In this document: positions 11,701-21,454 of the stretch, piece by piece | How positions within the stretch are numbered: the stretch's first letter is position 1 | Layout: every line of letters begins with the position of its first letter | Source: an uncultured Clostridia bacterium | GTDB taxonomy: Bacteria > Bacillota > Clostridia > Christensenellales > UBA1242 | NCBI GenBank assembly: GCA_945921465.1 | Contig: CAMEKS010000006.1 | Location: 1 to 46,769 of the forward strand | Length of the DNA stretch: 46,769 nt | Reading direction: 5' to 3' | Notes under the pieces: model-generated | The model's database searches: none | Told to the model about the DNA's origin: nothing | The model's input: the letters and a program-made list of their open reading frames with translations, nothing else | Translations under genes and position numbers: made by a program

Positions 11701-14700
11701 ATCCGGATACTTCTTCGAAAATAGCAATCCTATCAATGTTTTGTGAAATATTGTATGTGTGACTAATTGTATCATATGTCACAGATATAGCACAGGTATT
11801 ATCTCCATTAGCAGTATAAGTGTAAGTGTAACTATTGTCAATTGTTAAATAATTTGTAACTATATTATATTGTTTTTCGCCAATTGTTATTGCGTACTGG
11901 CTAGCCCTGTCCACATCTCCATTAACATTGTTATCCGGCACAGCAAATTGAATATTTAATTTGCTGCCATCCTCATTAATGTTTGCGGTAATTTCATTTG
12001 GCATAGCTAGTTTTAGGAATGTATATGTTGTAGCATCACCCTTTAGCGAATCTTGTCTTAGTGGTTGCAAAGTAAGTGTATACTCGCCCATAAGTGTCGA
12101 ACCCGACAAATCTATTTTATATTGTTCACTAAATTCTGATACTTCTAAGGTAGAACCATCTGGCTTCTCTAAAGTATAAATATATGTGTAGGTTTTGCCA
12201 TTGTCTGTAATTGGACTCCAAACAATTCCATTGTAGTTATTGTTGATTACACAATTATTATTAGGTGCTGTCTTAACCACGGACAATATTGTTGCTTTGT
12301 TACTATATACAGTATTATCTCTAGATATATATTCTAACACAACACTATATTCACCACTTGGCAGAATTACTTGTTCGTCAGTATCTAAATCGGTTACTTC
12401 AACTATACTGAAGTCAATTACTTTTCGCAAACCATTATAGTCGGAAATTATATACTGGTACTTGTTGCCAAAAGTTAATTTTACAATATCAGGCTTCACA
12501 TCAAATGTGTATGCAGTAACCACAAAACATCCATCTGTCACCTCAGCTACTTTGGTACTAACGCCATATTTGTTAATAACTGCACTATTGCTAGAAGTAA
12601 CGGACATATTGCTAATATAATCGGTACCGATAGAAGTAATTGTAATATCAATATCTAGTACGTTTTGCAAGAAAACAAAATTATTCATATACTCTTTGGT
12701 TAAAACAAGCGTATAATAATCGTTTGTCAGGGTTATCTCACCAATAGCCGAATCCAGATTGCTTGGATCAACAATTAGTGCAGGAATAGTTGTTACATTC
12801 TTCCTATCAACAAAATTAATAGAATATTTTGCCTTGTCTGTGTTATTAACAATGTTTTTGGCATCAAAAATTAGTTTTAATCCACCGTCAGTTTGCAATT
12901 CTTTGGTTAGAGTTGTTATCTTGTATAATTTGTTAATATCAAAAATATGTTCTTCGCTGTATAATTCGCCTGATCTGTATGCCTTAACAACTATTTTGCT
13001 AGCACCCTCTATCAAATTAGTTGTGTCTATAGTAGTATCTGTTGTTACTGTATCAGATGCCACAACCTCGCCTTTACTCATAATTGCGTAGGTGTAAGTT
13101 GTGTCAGCATCACACAAGATTTTCAATTCGCCATTCTCTACTGTAACTGATGTATCTGGCACATTGCTCTTAACTATATTAGAACTTCTATACATAGTAG
13201 ATACTATGTCAGAATTGTTACCAATGTATTTGATAACTGCGTAATATGTTCCTTCTACTATCTTGCCATCCATATCTAGAGTTAAACCACTAGACAATTC
13301 GTTAGGCAAATAAGATTGTTCAGCATCCACAGGGAATACTCTTGTATTATTAATTGCGTTATAGATAGCAAAATATGCTTTATTATAGTTGCCACTATAT
13401 GCTTTAATAACCAATTTGCCTTCTATCACCTGAATATGCTCGGCACTTGGGCTTGATAAGAAATTGATTGTGCTAGCATATGTACTCTCTTTGCTAGATA
13501 TATATCCTACATCGGATACAACCTTATCTACATCACCAATCACTTGCTGAATTATAATCTTCACGCCCTTGCTTAAGTCAAATGAGGTAAAGATGTCTGT
13601 AGATAGTGTTAGAGTATAAGTGCCGTTATCGTATACACAATTGCCATTTGTTGTGTTGGCAGTTATTGTATATATTTTGTTTTGTTCGCCATTACTTACA
13701 TTAATAGTATAACTTGACGCTAAGTCAATATCATTGGCCATATTGCTAGCTGACCAAATCAATTGAAATTGACTTAAGGTTATATTATCTTCCTCATAAA
13801 TTAAATGTGTAGAAATATTAGAAGCAGGAATTATCGCCAATCTATTAATGTTATAAATATTAGAGACATCACTAGACAACTTGTCTGTTTCTTCTACTAT
13901 CACATAAGCAGCAACACTGTCACCAAAGAGACTTGTATTTACCTTAATATCTGCAACGCTTGTCGACTCGTTAGTTATTGTAATGTATCGACTATCAGAA
14001 TAGTATAACTGATAGTTTTTGCCAAATACTGCATTGGTTAAGAATAATTCGCCATTTCTTATAGCAAACCCCTCTCCACTATCGCCAAATTCAGCAACTT
14101 TAGAGAAATTAAACTGCATTGCTTTGGATGGCACTCCCAAGCCGTTTGTTCTATTGCACATCATATCAAGTGTATATTCACCGGCCGATAAATTATTGGT
14201 ATTGATAGATATTCCATTACTTTTACGAGAGACAGATATATCTCCGCTAATAATAGTTATCCTGCCATTAGATAATTCTATCACTCCAGTTATACTTGGG
14301 TCAATCTCACCCGACTTAGTAATATCAATATAATATCGCACATAATCAGCCTTGGCTGGATTAGACAATTGCAAAATCTTGTCCGATGTTGCTGAGACTA
14401 TATCTGATGTGTTATAATAATTAAATTGTAATGTAGATGTTGCCGATATAGGATTGATTATCGTACTATCGTCTATCCTACCAATACTCTGCAACCTAAT
14501 GTAATAACTTGTGTCCCCAGCTGTTATTACACCATTATTTATAAAGTAATTAATATCAAAATAATACTTGCCATCAACATATGCAATATCTCCACTAGCT
14601 GTTATGGTAAACACATCGCTCTCATTTCCGACTACATAATATTTTCTACTCCAATCAATACCATCATTGGTTAAATTAATAATTAATTGAGCCTTACTAA

Positions 14701-17700
14701 CTTCGCCATCTAATACCGTAAGAATATAAGAACTTGATGCAATCTTGCCATCACTCATCACCTCATCCCAACTAACGACATTATCTGATGCGAATTCAAG
14801 CGCATTGCTAGCCATATTATTATTAGCCACGCTAATTGTGTTACTTGGATTAGAGTCAAGATATCCAACCATTTCTTCTTCTACTCTAGATGCAACTACA
14901 TAATATTGACAATTATCTGTATTGCTAAGATTAATAATACCGCTTGATATATCTACATTTGTCTTAACAAATTCAGTTGAATTGTTAGATTTCTTCCACA
15001 ACGCATATGTCTGATTATCAACCATATCAAATCTCAGTTGATAATTGTTTGCATTTGCTATGATACTTAGAGTAACCGAATTCAATTTGGTGATGTTTTT
15101 AGTCGAGACATCACTATCTAGATAATATATATTTTTGCCAAACGCTATTGATGAATCTACATTGCCTAGCATCTTGGCTGTTGCCACATAGTTTCCTGCT
15201 GATGATATCTGCTGAGACATATCTATGGTAGCAATATTGATTAGGCTATGAGTCATATCATATATAATACTGCTACTCGAATCTTCAACCGTAATATCAT
15301 ATTTATTCGCCGCTGTATCCGAAGTACTTATACTAATTACTTTGCCGCCTATAGATAATACTGGCTTATCTAATCTGTGAATATTGATAGTACTAGGTTC
15401 GCTAGATATATATGCCAAATTAGTTGCAGAATTATTTGCCAAAACATACTCTATCTCGCTATCAGCCTTTAGACTAAATATATAATCACCTACAGAATTC
15501 AATCCAATAGAGTCATTAATATTAATATCAGAGATAGGCAAAATATAGTATTCTACGCCATCAATTTCTTGTGTGGCAAGACTAGTAGGCAATGAGGTGT
15601 TTGACGCATAACGTAACCCCATAGTATCTTTTGCCCAAACGATATGATATTTGTCAGATATTATTGCCATCCCGATTGACACATTGGCTATCTTAGAAAT
15701 ATATAATTGTGCCGAATAATCACTATCAAACTTACCATCTGCTATTTGATTAATCTCTATAGTGTATGTCTGATTAGCATTGATTGTATAATCGGTCAAA
15801 TCCAATACATTTTCGCTATTATCTACATTGGTATACTGAATATTTCCGTTATTAATAATCACACCATTGTTCTTAATTGCAATGTTATATTTCCCTGCAT
15901 TGCTGCCATTGAAATACAATTTATTATTTAACACTTTGATGTCTGTAGGTGTTGCCAATTTGTCTATCGATGCAGACACAATGTTAGAGTATAATATAGT
16001 CTCGCCATTTACTTCTTTGCCAAGAGCAATTATCGAAATTGTGTTACTACCAGTCTGCAGCCAAGATTCCAAAGGCTGCCCTGCATATCTATAGGTTGTC
16101 TCAGAATTATTTACTATTATACTCTTCTCTGCATCATTATTAATAATCAACTTGTATGCAATAGCACCATCTACCCTGCCCCATTGCAAAGTCTTGCTAT
16201 TAGAATCAATGTCTATAATCTTAGTATTTTGCTCACTAATGCTGCCCACTGTAGAGAACTTTCGCCAATTGATGCTGGTTGCTGCACCAAACACCCCTGC
16301 GGTATCCGACATTGTCTCTATGGTTATAGTATATGGGTCAAATGTCACTTGATCATTACTAGGCACTGCCGCATAATCCATAATATTGTTTTTTACAAAA
16401 TTGATTATATCAAATTCATTGCTATTGCTAACAATTGTATTGGCTGATGCACCACCTATATTAACTGTAATCTTGTAATTATCAGCACCATCAACTGCAT
16501 CAAATTTCAACATTCCATCAATCGAAAGTTTTGGATTGGTCACTACACCTAATGTGCGATAAACATTATCCTTGGTCAATGCACCATCGATAATATTAAT
16601 AGATCCATCAGTTGCTTTGATATAGATATATAGATTATATGTACCTCCAGCAATTAAATTCTCTTTGAGATTAATTGTCCCCGACTCTGACACCTCATAA
16701 GACTTAATATCTCCATTGTTAGATACAAAGACCATATCTATAGCAGATATATTTTGCTCTGTTGCACTTGCGGAAGGAATAATGTAACTTAATATTCCGT
16801 TATTATCCACATTTATTGCAAAATTGTTAATATTTGGGATATATTCATCCAACCTGATTGGTGTAGATGGCTTATTATCAACAATATGCACACCGTTAAT
16901 GGCGGCGTTTTGTATTTCGCCTTTGTCCGTATCGCTCATAGGCAAAAATGCAGCCACCGTAATCGAATAAGTAGTCTTGTTGTCTATAGTACTTCGCAGA
17001 GAATTAAGTAGTTCGTTGGTTATTCTATATGCAGGCAACTTATCAACTCCGCCAAAGTCTCCATAGCCTAGCACTACTTCCACCGACTTGTCAGTAGCAT
17101 TAGAAGTTATTGTAAGCAAATACCTAATATTTTTGCGAGTAGCAATGTCGTTAGTTGAATGAGTCCAGCTAAGGATAGTATTATCAAATAATTCTATTTC
17201 TTGCCCACTTATCAACCTTGTTGATTTGCCATCATTACTTGCACTTAATGTCGATGTTAGCAAATATTGTACATTGGTATATTCCGAATCAAAACTATCA
17301 AATACATTAACGCCATCAGAATCGATATAATAATTAAGTGTATTGTGGTCGTATACAGCGGCACTTCCTTTGATAGTTGCACATATTGCCAAATCAAAAT
17401 ACTTATCGCCTCTGGCCAGATTGCTAAGTATTCTATTATATGCCACATTGCTATCTAGATAGTCAGTGGTAATTACATCTCCCACTTTCTTCAATACGAC
17501 AGTCGCAGCTGCCTTGTCATCCACATTGTCTACTATAACCTTTTCATCAAGGTAAGATATGGTAGGTGTCTTAAGTATATAGAATTTGTATACTGCACTT
17601 TCAACAGAATCTGCAGTCACTGTGCCGTCGCCTTTTGCCACTACACTAATTTCGTTAATCACACCCGTCTCAAATCCGTGTGGCAATGTACTTAACTTGA

Positions 17701-18355
17701 ACTTAGTTTCTCCTGCAGCCGTTTCTATACTCTGATTACGTTCTTCGCCAGTTTCACTATCGGTATATTTTAACTTAACCAAATATTTAACCGCATTACT
17801 TACGATTGGATTGTTGTTAACATCCGATATCACTGCATCCCAAGTAACATATTCTCCATCATATTTAATATTGTTTACAGATTTAAGACTAGATGGCTTA
17901 GTTACTAATATATTTACACTCGCGACGCTAATAGCCTCTTCACTATCAGATTTGTTAAGTGCCCTAAATGTTATCTTAATAGGAAGATTGTCACTTGGCA
18001 TTCCATTTACCTTAAAATCCACTTCCCCAGATTGCTCTCCCAAAAGTGCCGTTCCTGCAGTCGTTATAGTAAGATTGTCACTAGAACTAACAGTTATGTA
18101 ATACTCTTTCAGATCAGTCGGCTTCGCAACATATTTCAATCTAAAAGTGTCATAGCTATTAAGGTCAATGCTATAAGTTGGCAATTCACTCTCTGACGTG
18201 GTGATATTGATTAGATGGTCGTCATCTATCATTATCTCCAACCCATTGACAGTATTGCTAGGTCTATCCTTGCCACACGAAACAAAGAGGCCAATGCTCA
18301 ACCCTACAATTGCCAAAGACATAATAACAATAAGAAATTTAATTGATTTTTTCAT
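5786..18355 (-). CDS. Giant (4189 aa) putative surface lipoprotein with many divergent Ig/Fn3-like repeats and a GLUG-like C-terminal region
   Basis: N-terminus MKKSIKFLIVIMSLAIVGLSIGLFVSCGKD with a lipobox-like cysteine. Recurrent NGxLxW...Y.I.I strand motifs. C-terminal GGLVANNSGIIAYC, GGIAAINSGEIIAS, GGVAGYSTGNISYAYT resemble GLUG repeats. Confidence 0.85.
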   Translation of the reverse strand: MKKSIKFLIVIMSLAIVGLSIGLFVSCGKDRPSNTVNGLEIMIDDDHLINITTSESELPTYSIDLNSYDTFRLKYVAKPTDLKEYYITVSSSDNLTITTAGTALLGEQSGEVDFKVNGMPSDNLPIKITFRALNKSDSEEAISVASVNILVTKPSSLKSVNNIKYDGEYVTWDAVISDVNNNPIVSNAVKYLVKLKYTDSETGEERNQSIETAAGETKFKLSTLPHGFETGVINEISVVAKGDGTVTADSVESAVYKFYILKTPTISYLDEKVIVDNVDDKAAATVVLKKVGDVITTDYLDSNVAYNRILSNLARGDKYFDLAICATIKGSAAVYDHNTLNYYIDSDGVNVFDSFDSEYTNVQYLLTSTLSASNDGKSTRLISGQEIELFDNTILSWTHSTNDIATRKNIRYLLTITSNATDKSVEVVLGYGDFGGVDKLPAYRITNELLNSLRSTIDNKTTYSITVAAFLPMSDTDKGEIQNAAINGVHIVDNKPSTPIRLDEYIPNINNFAINVDNNGILSYIIPSASATEQNISAIDMVFVSNNGDIKSYEVSESGTINLKENLIAGGTYNLYIYIKATDGSINIIDGALTKDNVYRTLGVVTNPKLSIDGMLKFDAVDGADNYKITVNIGGASANTIVSNSNEFDIINFVKNNIMDYAAVPSNDQVTFDPYTITIETMSDTAGVFGAATSINWRKFSTVGSISEQNTKIIDIDSNSKTLQWGRVDGAIAYKLIINNDAEKSIIVNNSETTYRYAGQPLESWLQTGSNTISIIALGKEVNGETILYSNIVSASIDKLATPTDIKVLNNKLYFNGSNAGKYNIAIKNNGVIINNGNIQYTNVDNSENVLDLTDYTINANQTYTIEINQIADGKFDSDYSAQLYISKIANVSIGMAIISDKYHIVWAKDTMGLRYASNTSLPTSLATQEIDGVEYYILPISDININDSIGLNSVGDYIFSLKADSEIEYVLANNSATNLAYISSEPSTINIHRLDKPVLSIGGKVISISTSDTAANKYDITVEDSSSSIIYDMTHSLINIATIDMSQQISSAGNYVATAKMLGNVDSSIAFGKNIYYLDSDVSTKNITKLNSVTLSIIANANNYQLRFDMVDNQTYALWKKSNNSTEFVKTNVDISSGIINLSNTDNCQYYVVASRVEEEMVGYLDSNPSNTISVANNNMASNALEFASDNVVSWDEVMSDGKIASSSYILTVLDGEVSKAQLIINLTNDGIDWSRKYYVVGNESDVFTITASGDIAYVDGKYYFDINYFINNGVITAGDTSYYIRLQSIGRIDDSTIINPISATSTLQFNYYNTSDIVSATSDKILQLSNPAKADYVRYYIDITKSGEIDPSITGVIELSNGRITIISGDISVSRKSNGISINTNNLSAGEYTLDMMCNRTNGLGVPSKAMQFNFSKVAEFGDSGEGFAIRNGELFLTNAVFGKNYQLYYSDSRYITITNESTSVADIKVNTSLFGDSVAAYVIVEETDKLSSDVSNIYNINRLAIIPASNISTHLIYEEDNITLSQFQLIWSASNMANDIDLASSYTINVSNGEQNKIYTITANTTNGNCVYDNGTYTLTLSTDIFTSFDLSKGVKIIIQQVIGDVDKVVSDVGYISSKESTYASTINFLSSPSAEHIQVIEGKLVIKAYSGNYNKAYFAIYNAINNTRVFPVDAEQSYLPNELSSGLTLDMDGKIVEGTYYAVIKYIGNNSDIVSTMYRSSNIVKSNVPDTSVTVENGELKILCDADTTYTYAIMSKGEVVASDTVTTDTTIDTTNLIEGASKIVVKAYRSGELYSEEHIFDINKLYKITTLTKELQTDGGLKLIFDAKNIVNNTDKAKYSINFVDRKNVTTIPALIVDPSNLDSAIGEITLTNDYYTLVLTKEYMNNFVFLQNVLDIDITITSIGTDYISNMSVTSSNSAVINKYGVSTKVAEVTDGCFVVTAYTFDVKPDIVKLTFGNKYQYIISDYNGLRKVIDFSIVEVTDLDTDEQVILPSGEYSVVLEYISRDNTVYSNKATILSVVKTAPNNNCVINNNYNGIVWSPITDNGKTYTYIYTLEKPDGSTLEVSEFSEQYKIDLSGSTLMGEYTLTLQPLRQDSLKGDATTYTFLKLAMPNEITANINEDGSKLNIQFAVPDNNVNGDVDRASQYAITIGEKQYNIVTNYLTIDNSYTYTYTANGDNTCAISVTYDTISHTYNISQNIDRIAIFEEVSGYNSIVSSNAGKVVVGGVDNTPDELVIELTSVIGSRDVLSASGNSISTSVSKIQTDKYNVTTNNGLVVINDNGTSSVKTTKVSFYKKYAENQFAITPDYVTEINGKANNYEIDLADISENITTGTYLVVTEFIANYSDNIIDGNAVINKYVTVTDTPKLYINNGELCWTGDARDQYYITYTNSKGDSNQFNTTETTFNTNNYVFEAGEYRFQIRSYKQNELYSKISDEFTVIKLPNPTIINVSDVNNSALSVVDRTIRLIWKGVDNATGYVVYDYCDGNIKTSVASEIEYDDSNNLYSYEIDRDTIGEHKYYVIALGTSSTYIEGTYQSSGYVNSYNNFDNMSTTEIVSAELITNITSKIFMNNGVINWDIVEFADYYDISITAYTQTEDSYILPTISTSNNQLDLTTITNEYLDIANKVVVSIEAKTTGNQYISIIGGDLPNITVYKHISDDAYQIQVIDGMMRYIISRDYYDQVILLVGARNAENGDLINTFLHPMIKIDNVEYVLGEGIKYAGAALLLDRSYNLIDYVNVSDLDLDTAFGTADYIILSIVLPSSYAAGTHSVAMRTIGNSTTNNTELAISNNTYSNASEVYKITTAKSIDIQSDYDAQNKLKAGILRFAAPVLDNINAKVLGYKLRFTPKNNAKLPTQEVTINITSNTYSDPSQMYAAGFGGYIDNNNFVYIDIYTLFVINNTGLYNEFEKLQTNQNYDIDIVCLGGEVYTDNGVNKIINRYLDSNYSSIKSTFKVLTAPKVTVADNEIRWNISKDVSSFTIYFYDKNNNQIYKDDNLQYEPGNAQFRYTNIRDNEELPAGVYNIKVVANGNNEDILTSNLGDCDNYYAQKLDNVAVTVDNGLFKWTNPKLLITDYNGTEAEEDTYYRNYIVDIYLGDNKVGSKQVASSDGEYFVYELGEEYASANENNKYHIIVYPYTSISNCLLPSDTSIGQEGRSRSEIEDINNRHFVIDTYGDITWNDKYNNQNNYIAYISNQDGQILFKSALLYSPRFNIYNLYDDNGQVFNAEAGFYNIKIKSINKTLHSDKIYSVDGVDTRDAILRSVYSYNFDIRLINQPNFTLYEGELDWDTTTSSIGYEITKASVRISGKFISSDGTEVNSTVYLEFDRNVAHYSLIEMRDLYITRSIGGDIIRYSNVDNNTTDTITLNMIEGESYEIDITFIGDDNITVMSKRKEDDLGNTFDYLISSRTSTRFTNLLNNPAAPVNPSLYGASEDTSELDIYNNIPNLGYSNYIYWNTTAVGTKVIEDYDVEIYARDKDNATNTLLYQYRLRNILGVEDIQLVDVVNNTIVDTTDLILYGMYSVNKGVYLGIDKVLTLIVSDNIIDFSTTDICIYVEAVGDTDTTFDSSVVYNNNVTYHYFEEYKLDNANTMVLPISLPTAPTNLEYNGLGKITWAMTAGSEAAAYPELVVVYKVNSGKTVETAGYNNIKRIQLDNSTNNNVEYRLRLANIMGIDYSDESWNELFNFDDTSTCYYIDTITLTQGTEWYKLRYYTDNIVAIAARSVGFLTDSTGTIDFVSTATKLLGADMANRSFTLFDGGDGTKNNPFKISNSYITRIEHYLTDNCYFDVTEGGFITTVNSMICSGNNVFDDNDTFNGNINFNNNTINISSPNMEVTSSDGRRGFALFYKIGENSTITNLNISVSNDIGVTVNASDVNSIMFGLLAIHNEGIISNVRVTSSNNAIISVSYGGQGGSGTTLLGGLVANNSGIIAYCDVAIDLTINSNSISNRLGGIAAINSGEIIASAYTGALSGKTYMGGVAGYSTGNISYAYTRIEIIHPEDSNRRYIGGIAGLIATSNDTSTSLNHCYAIVEGVNNYNNALQSIIGGLVGSIEINGTGYSVKISNSYASLPNSTNYGNALYGSVMGSPQTGSGISYENISFNGDTVNKAFGSNPASSITGITAVTGNQPTIEDIRGAANSNEISISAIERTENNQVIDVTFSWDNGIVSIIKTPRN

Positions 18356-18715
18356 TCTTCACCTACCAAATAACCATTTGGGAATATGTCAAAATAGATT
18401 TGTTACACTTAGTCAACAACCTGTTAATTAGTCTCTTGATAACTAATTATTATTGTTGCTAACTTATCTACAAATTACAGCATAATTTTACCATATTCTA
18501 CATATCTATCAAAACAAATACAATCATTACAAAAAAAAGTATATTTATTAATTATTATAGTTATATATATAATCTTTATACAGTCTAGACATAGACAATC
18601 TTAAGTACAATTTCGTATTTTATCTAAAATCATTTGTCAAAAGTATAATTTTGTAATACTCTAATTAAGTGAAAATTCGGCAAATCAATGCGACAAGACA
18701 AAAGGAAAAAATATT

Positions 18716-19207
18716 ATGATTAATATTGTGTTAGTAGAACCAGAAATACCTCAGAATGCCGGCAACATAGTCCGAACCTGTGCCGTAACCAATTCCAAAT
18801 TATATATGGTAAGGCCACTTGGCTTTGAATTAAATGATAAATATTATAAGAGAGCAGGACTGGACTACTTCGACCTTAGCGATGTAGAAGTTGTGGATAG
18901 TATAGAAGAAATTATGAATGCTAATCCAGACGCCACTTTTTATTTTGCAAGCACCAAATCTGCCAAAACTTATGCCGATGTTGAATATCCAGATGGGTGT
19001 TTTATAGTATTCGGCAAAGAGAGTTTTGGCTTAAGGGAAAGCTTGTTGAGAGAACATTACGACCAATGTATTCGTATCCCAATGAAAGATGGTGCCCGAA
19101 GCCTTAACCTATCCAACTCGGTTGCAATTATATTATACGAAGCATTGCGTCAACATTCTTTCTCTCACCTAACGGGCACAGGACATCTAACTGGCAGAAT
19201 AGATTAG
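18716..19207 (+). CDS. trmL: tRNA (cytidine/uridine-34-2'-O)-methyltransferase, SpoU family
   Basis: MINIVLVEPEIPQNAGNIVRTCAVTNSKLYMVRPLGF ... FGKESFGL ... RSLNLSNSVAIILYEALRQ. Confidence 0.95.
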   Translation: MINIVLVEPEIPQNAGNIVRTCAVTNSKLYMVRPLGFELNDKYYKRAGLDYFDLSDVEVVDSIEEIMNANPDATFYFASTKSAKTYADVEYPDGCFIVFGKESFGLRESLLREHYDQCIRIPMKDGARSLNLSNSVAIILYEALRQHSFSHLTGTGHLTGRID

Positions 19208-19369
19208 GCAAAATCGAAATATAAATAATTAAATATTATACTTATCAATAATACACTATAGAACAACAACTAGTGCCAATACATATCAAAATTTTGCCAA
19301 CAATTTGACAATATTCTAGCCAAGTTTATATTAAGACTCCCTTAAGGAAATTGAATAATTTTACTAAAA

Positions 19370-19419
19370 AATAGACTACATATTTGCTTATTTACTAGCC
19401 AATGTAGTCTATTATTTTT
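19370..19419. terminator. Bidirectional terminator between trmL and the SSB-like gene
   Basis: AATAGACTACAT...ATGTAGTCTATT, perfect 12-bp stem with flanking A and T tracts. Confidence 0.8.
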
Positions 19420-19614
19420 CGCCACTATTCAATTAATTAATGTATAATTTATTTATCAATTTATTTTACAATTATCTGTATTAATGATATACGAATAATT
19501 TGTTATACTTTTATTTTATTACACACTTACAACATAATTACTAATACTAGATAGAATTATCAATAAGTTACTCCATTTATATTGCTAGTCTGCATATATA
19601 TTGGCATATATATT

Positions 19615-20298
19615 TTACGCATAATAGTTAATTAGTTTGCCCATATGAGCGGTCTCAACAACTGTATTATCTTTGTCATAGTTGTTTTCATTTGCCACAG
19701 ACACCCTATTTAGAGACACTTCATATGCAGTTTTTGACAATACCTCACCTGTATCCGTCTTTTTCTGATATCCTCTGCTTTGTATTCTGCCACACACAGT
19801 AACCTTGTCTCCTACCCTGAAATTCTTAACAAAACGTGCATTTCTACCCCATGCTATGCAAGGGATATAATCGGATTTGTTATAACTACGATTGACTGCC
19901 AATAGCACATCACATATCTCTCTATTGAATGGTGTCGTGCGATAAATTGGTAGTTTGCATACATAGCCAGTTATCTCTATTTCGTTAGTATCCTCAATAA
20001 TAGAATCTACAAATTCTCTAACAAAAATTGTTAGCAACAATTTACTTTTATTATCACACATTTTGTTGTAACTTCTAAATTGACCAATTATATGAATTTT
20101 GTCACCAACACTGATATTTTTTTCTTGCAATAACCTTTCGGAAATAGTAACAGGAATTATGTCAAATATATCCGACAATCTCTTAATTTTGATATTGAAT
20201 TCGTAGAAACCTTCTCCATAAATTTCGTGACTAAATTGCGGCTTAGTGGTCACCTCTCCTGATACTGTTACTATGTTATTATTTTCCAAATCGTTCAT
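19615..20298 (-). CDS. Single-stranded DNA-binding-like protein with two OB-fold-like halves
   Basis: NNIVTVSGEVTTKPQFSHE...FYEFNIKIKRLS and a second half EIEITGYVCKLPIYRTTPFNREICDVLLAVNR...IPCIAWGRNARFVKNFRVGDKVTVCGRIQSR, which has an SSB-like pattern. Confidence 0.75.
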   Translation of the reverse strand: MNDLENNNIVTVSGEVTTKPQFSHEIYGEGFYEFNIKIKRLSDIFDIIPVTISERLLQEKNISVGDKIHIIGQFRSYNKMCDNKSKLLLTIFVREFVDSIIEDTNEIEITGYVCKLPIYRTTPFNREICDVLLAVNRSYNKSDYIPCIAWGRNARFVKNFRVGDKVTVCGRIQSRGYQKKTDTGEVLSKTAYEVSLNRVSVANENNYDKDNTVVETAHMGKLINYYA

Positions 20299-20340
20299 TA
20301 TAATCTCCCTTGTATTTTATTATATTTTTGGTAATGTTAT

Positions 20341-21114
20341 TTAACTATTTTTCCTTTGAATACCTAGATTGTCAATATAATAGTCTTGTTGATATATTAA
20401 TTCACCTACTGATGTAATCTCATAGCCTGCTTTTGTTAATCGCTCTAACATTAATGGCAATGCATCTAATATATGATCGGAATTGTTGTGACACAGAATA
20501 ATAGAACCATTCTTAACCTTACTCATTACACGTTCGCAAATCTCTATTCCACTTAGCCCCTTCCAGTCTAGTGTATCCACATCCCACTGGATGGTCTTTA
20601 AGCCAAAGTCTTGTTCGGCAATATTAAGCAGCCTATTGTTATAAGCCCCATATGGAGCCCGAAACAAATTAACAGAATCTTTGCCAATAATATCTTCTAT
20701 AAGATTAATACTAGTACTTAATTCTGATTTAATAGTAGCATCATCTAATGTCGTCAGATCAGGGTGAGTATTGCTATGAGTACCAATCTCAATGCCATTA
20801 TCGTGTATATATTGCACCATATCAGGATAGTCTTCTACCCAGAAACCTACTAAGAAAAAGGTGGCATTGACATTATACTTCTTAATCATATCCACAATGT
20901 TTTTTGTTTTGTCAGCACCCCACGCACTATCAAATGTAATTGCAACTTTTTTCTCCTCTGTATCTACATTATATATTGGCACAAGTCTAATATTACTGCC
21001 CATATACACAGCCGAAATAGGAGTGTTATAAATATTACAAGTCAATATTGCCGCCAGAATAATAAACACGCCCAAGACAACCAAATATCTTTTTCGTACT
21101 ACTACTAATTGCAT
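20341..21114 (-). CDS. Polysaccharide deacetylase (PdaB/NodB-like), membrane-anchored
   Basis: N-terminal TM segment; VAITFDSAWGADKT, GTHSNTHPDL, FRAPYGAYN, QWDVDTLDWKG. Confidence 0.9.
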   Translation of the reverse strand: MQLVVVRKRYLVVLGVFIILAAILTCNIYNTPISAVYMGSNIRLVPIYNVDTEEKKVAITFDSAWGADKTKNIVDMIKKYNVNATFFLVGFWVEDYPDMVQYIHDNGIEIGTHSNTHPDLTTLDDATIKSELSTSINLIEDIIGKDSVNLFRAPYGAYNNRLLNIAEQDFGLKTIQWDVDTLDWKGLSGIEICERVMSKVKNGSIILCHNNSDHILDALPLMLERLTKAGYEITSVGELIYQQDYYIDNLGIQRKNS

Positions 21115-21387
21115 AACTTATTACCTCTGATATTGTATACATATATGCCTAACATTGCATAAAAATAAAATCTTATTTTTTGTCGAATAATCGCTTAATG
21201 TAGCGAATTGCTACACCCCATGCCCAAAAATCAAAATTACAAACAAAAGCAATGTTCATATTACACATAAAATTAAGAAATATAATATAATTGTTTTGTT
21301 GTTACAAGAGTAATTTTTGCAAATGTCTACACTATAGACAATGCAATAATATATTATGCAACTACTTCCTTCTATAGAACTTATTTA

Positions 21388-21426
21388 TAAAAAAACAGCA
21401 CTTTGTCAATTATATAACAAAGTGCT
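21388..21426 (-). terminator. Rho-independent terminator downstream of the RluA-type gene
   Basis: AGCACTTTGT...ACAAAGTGCT, followed on the minus strand by GTTTTTTT. Confidence 0.85.
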
Positions 21427-21454
21427 TATTGGCTATTTTGTTGCCAACCAAATA

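Noticed and set aside
5786-18355. CRISPR-like or tandem DNA repeats within the giant gene
   Set aside because: Repeats are at the protein-fold level and strongly diverged in DNA; no regular direct repeats with spacers. No CRISPR array seen anywhere in the window.
6990-18431. Numerous 60-125 aa plus-strand ORFs antisense to the giant lipoprotein gene
   Set aside because: Fragmentary, no SD sequences or recognisable domains; expected by-products of a very long biased ORF on the other strand.
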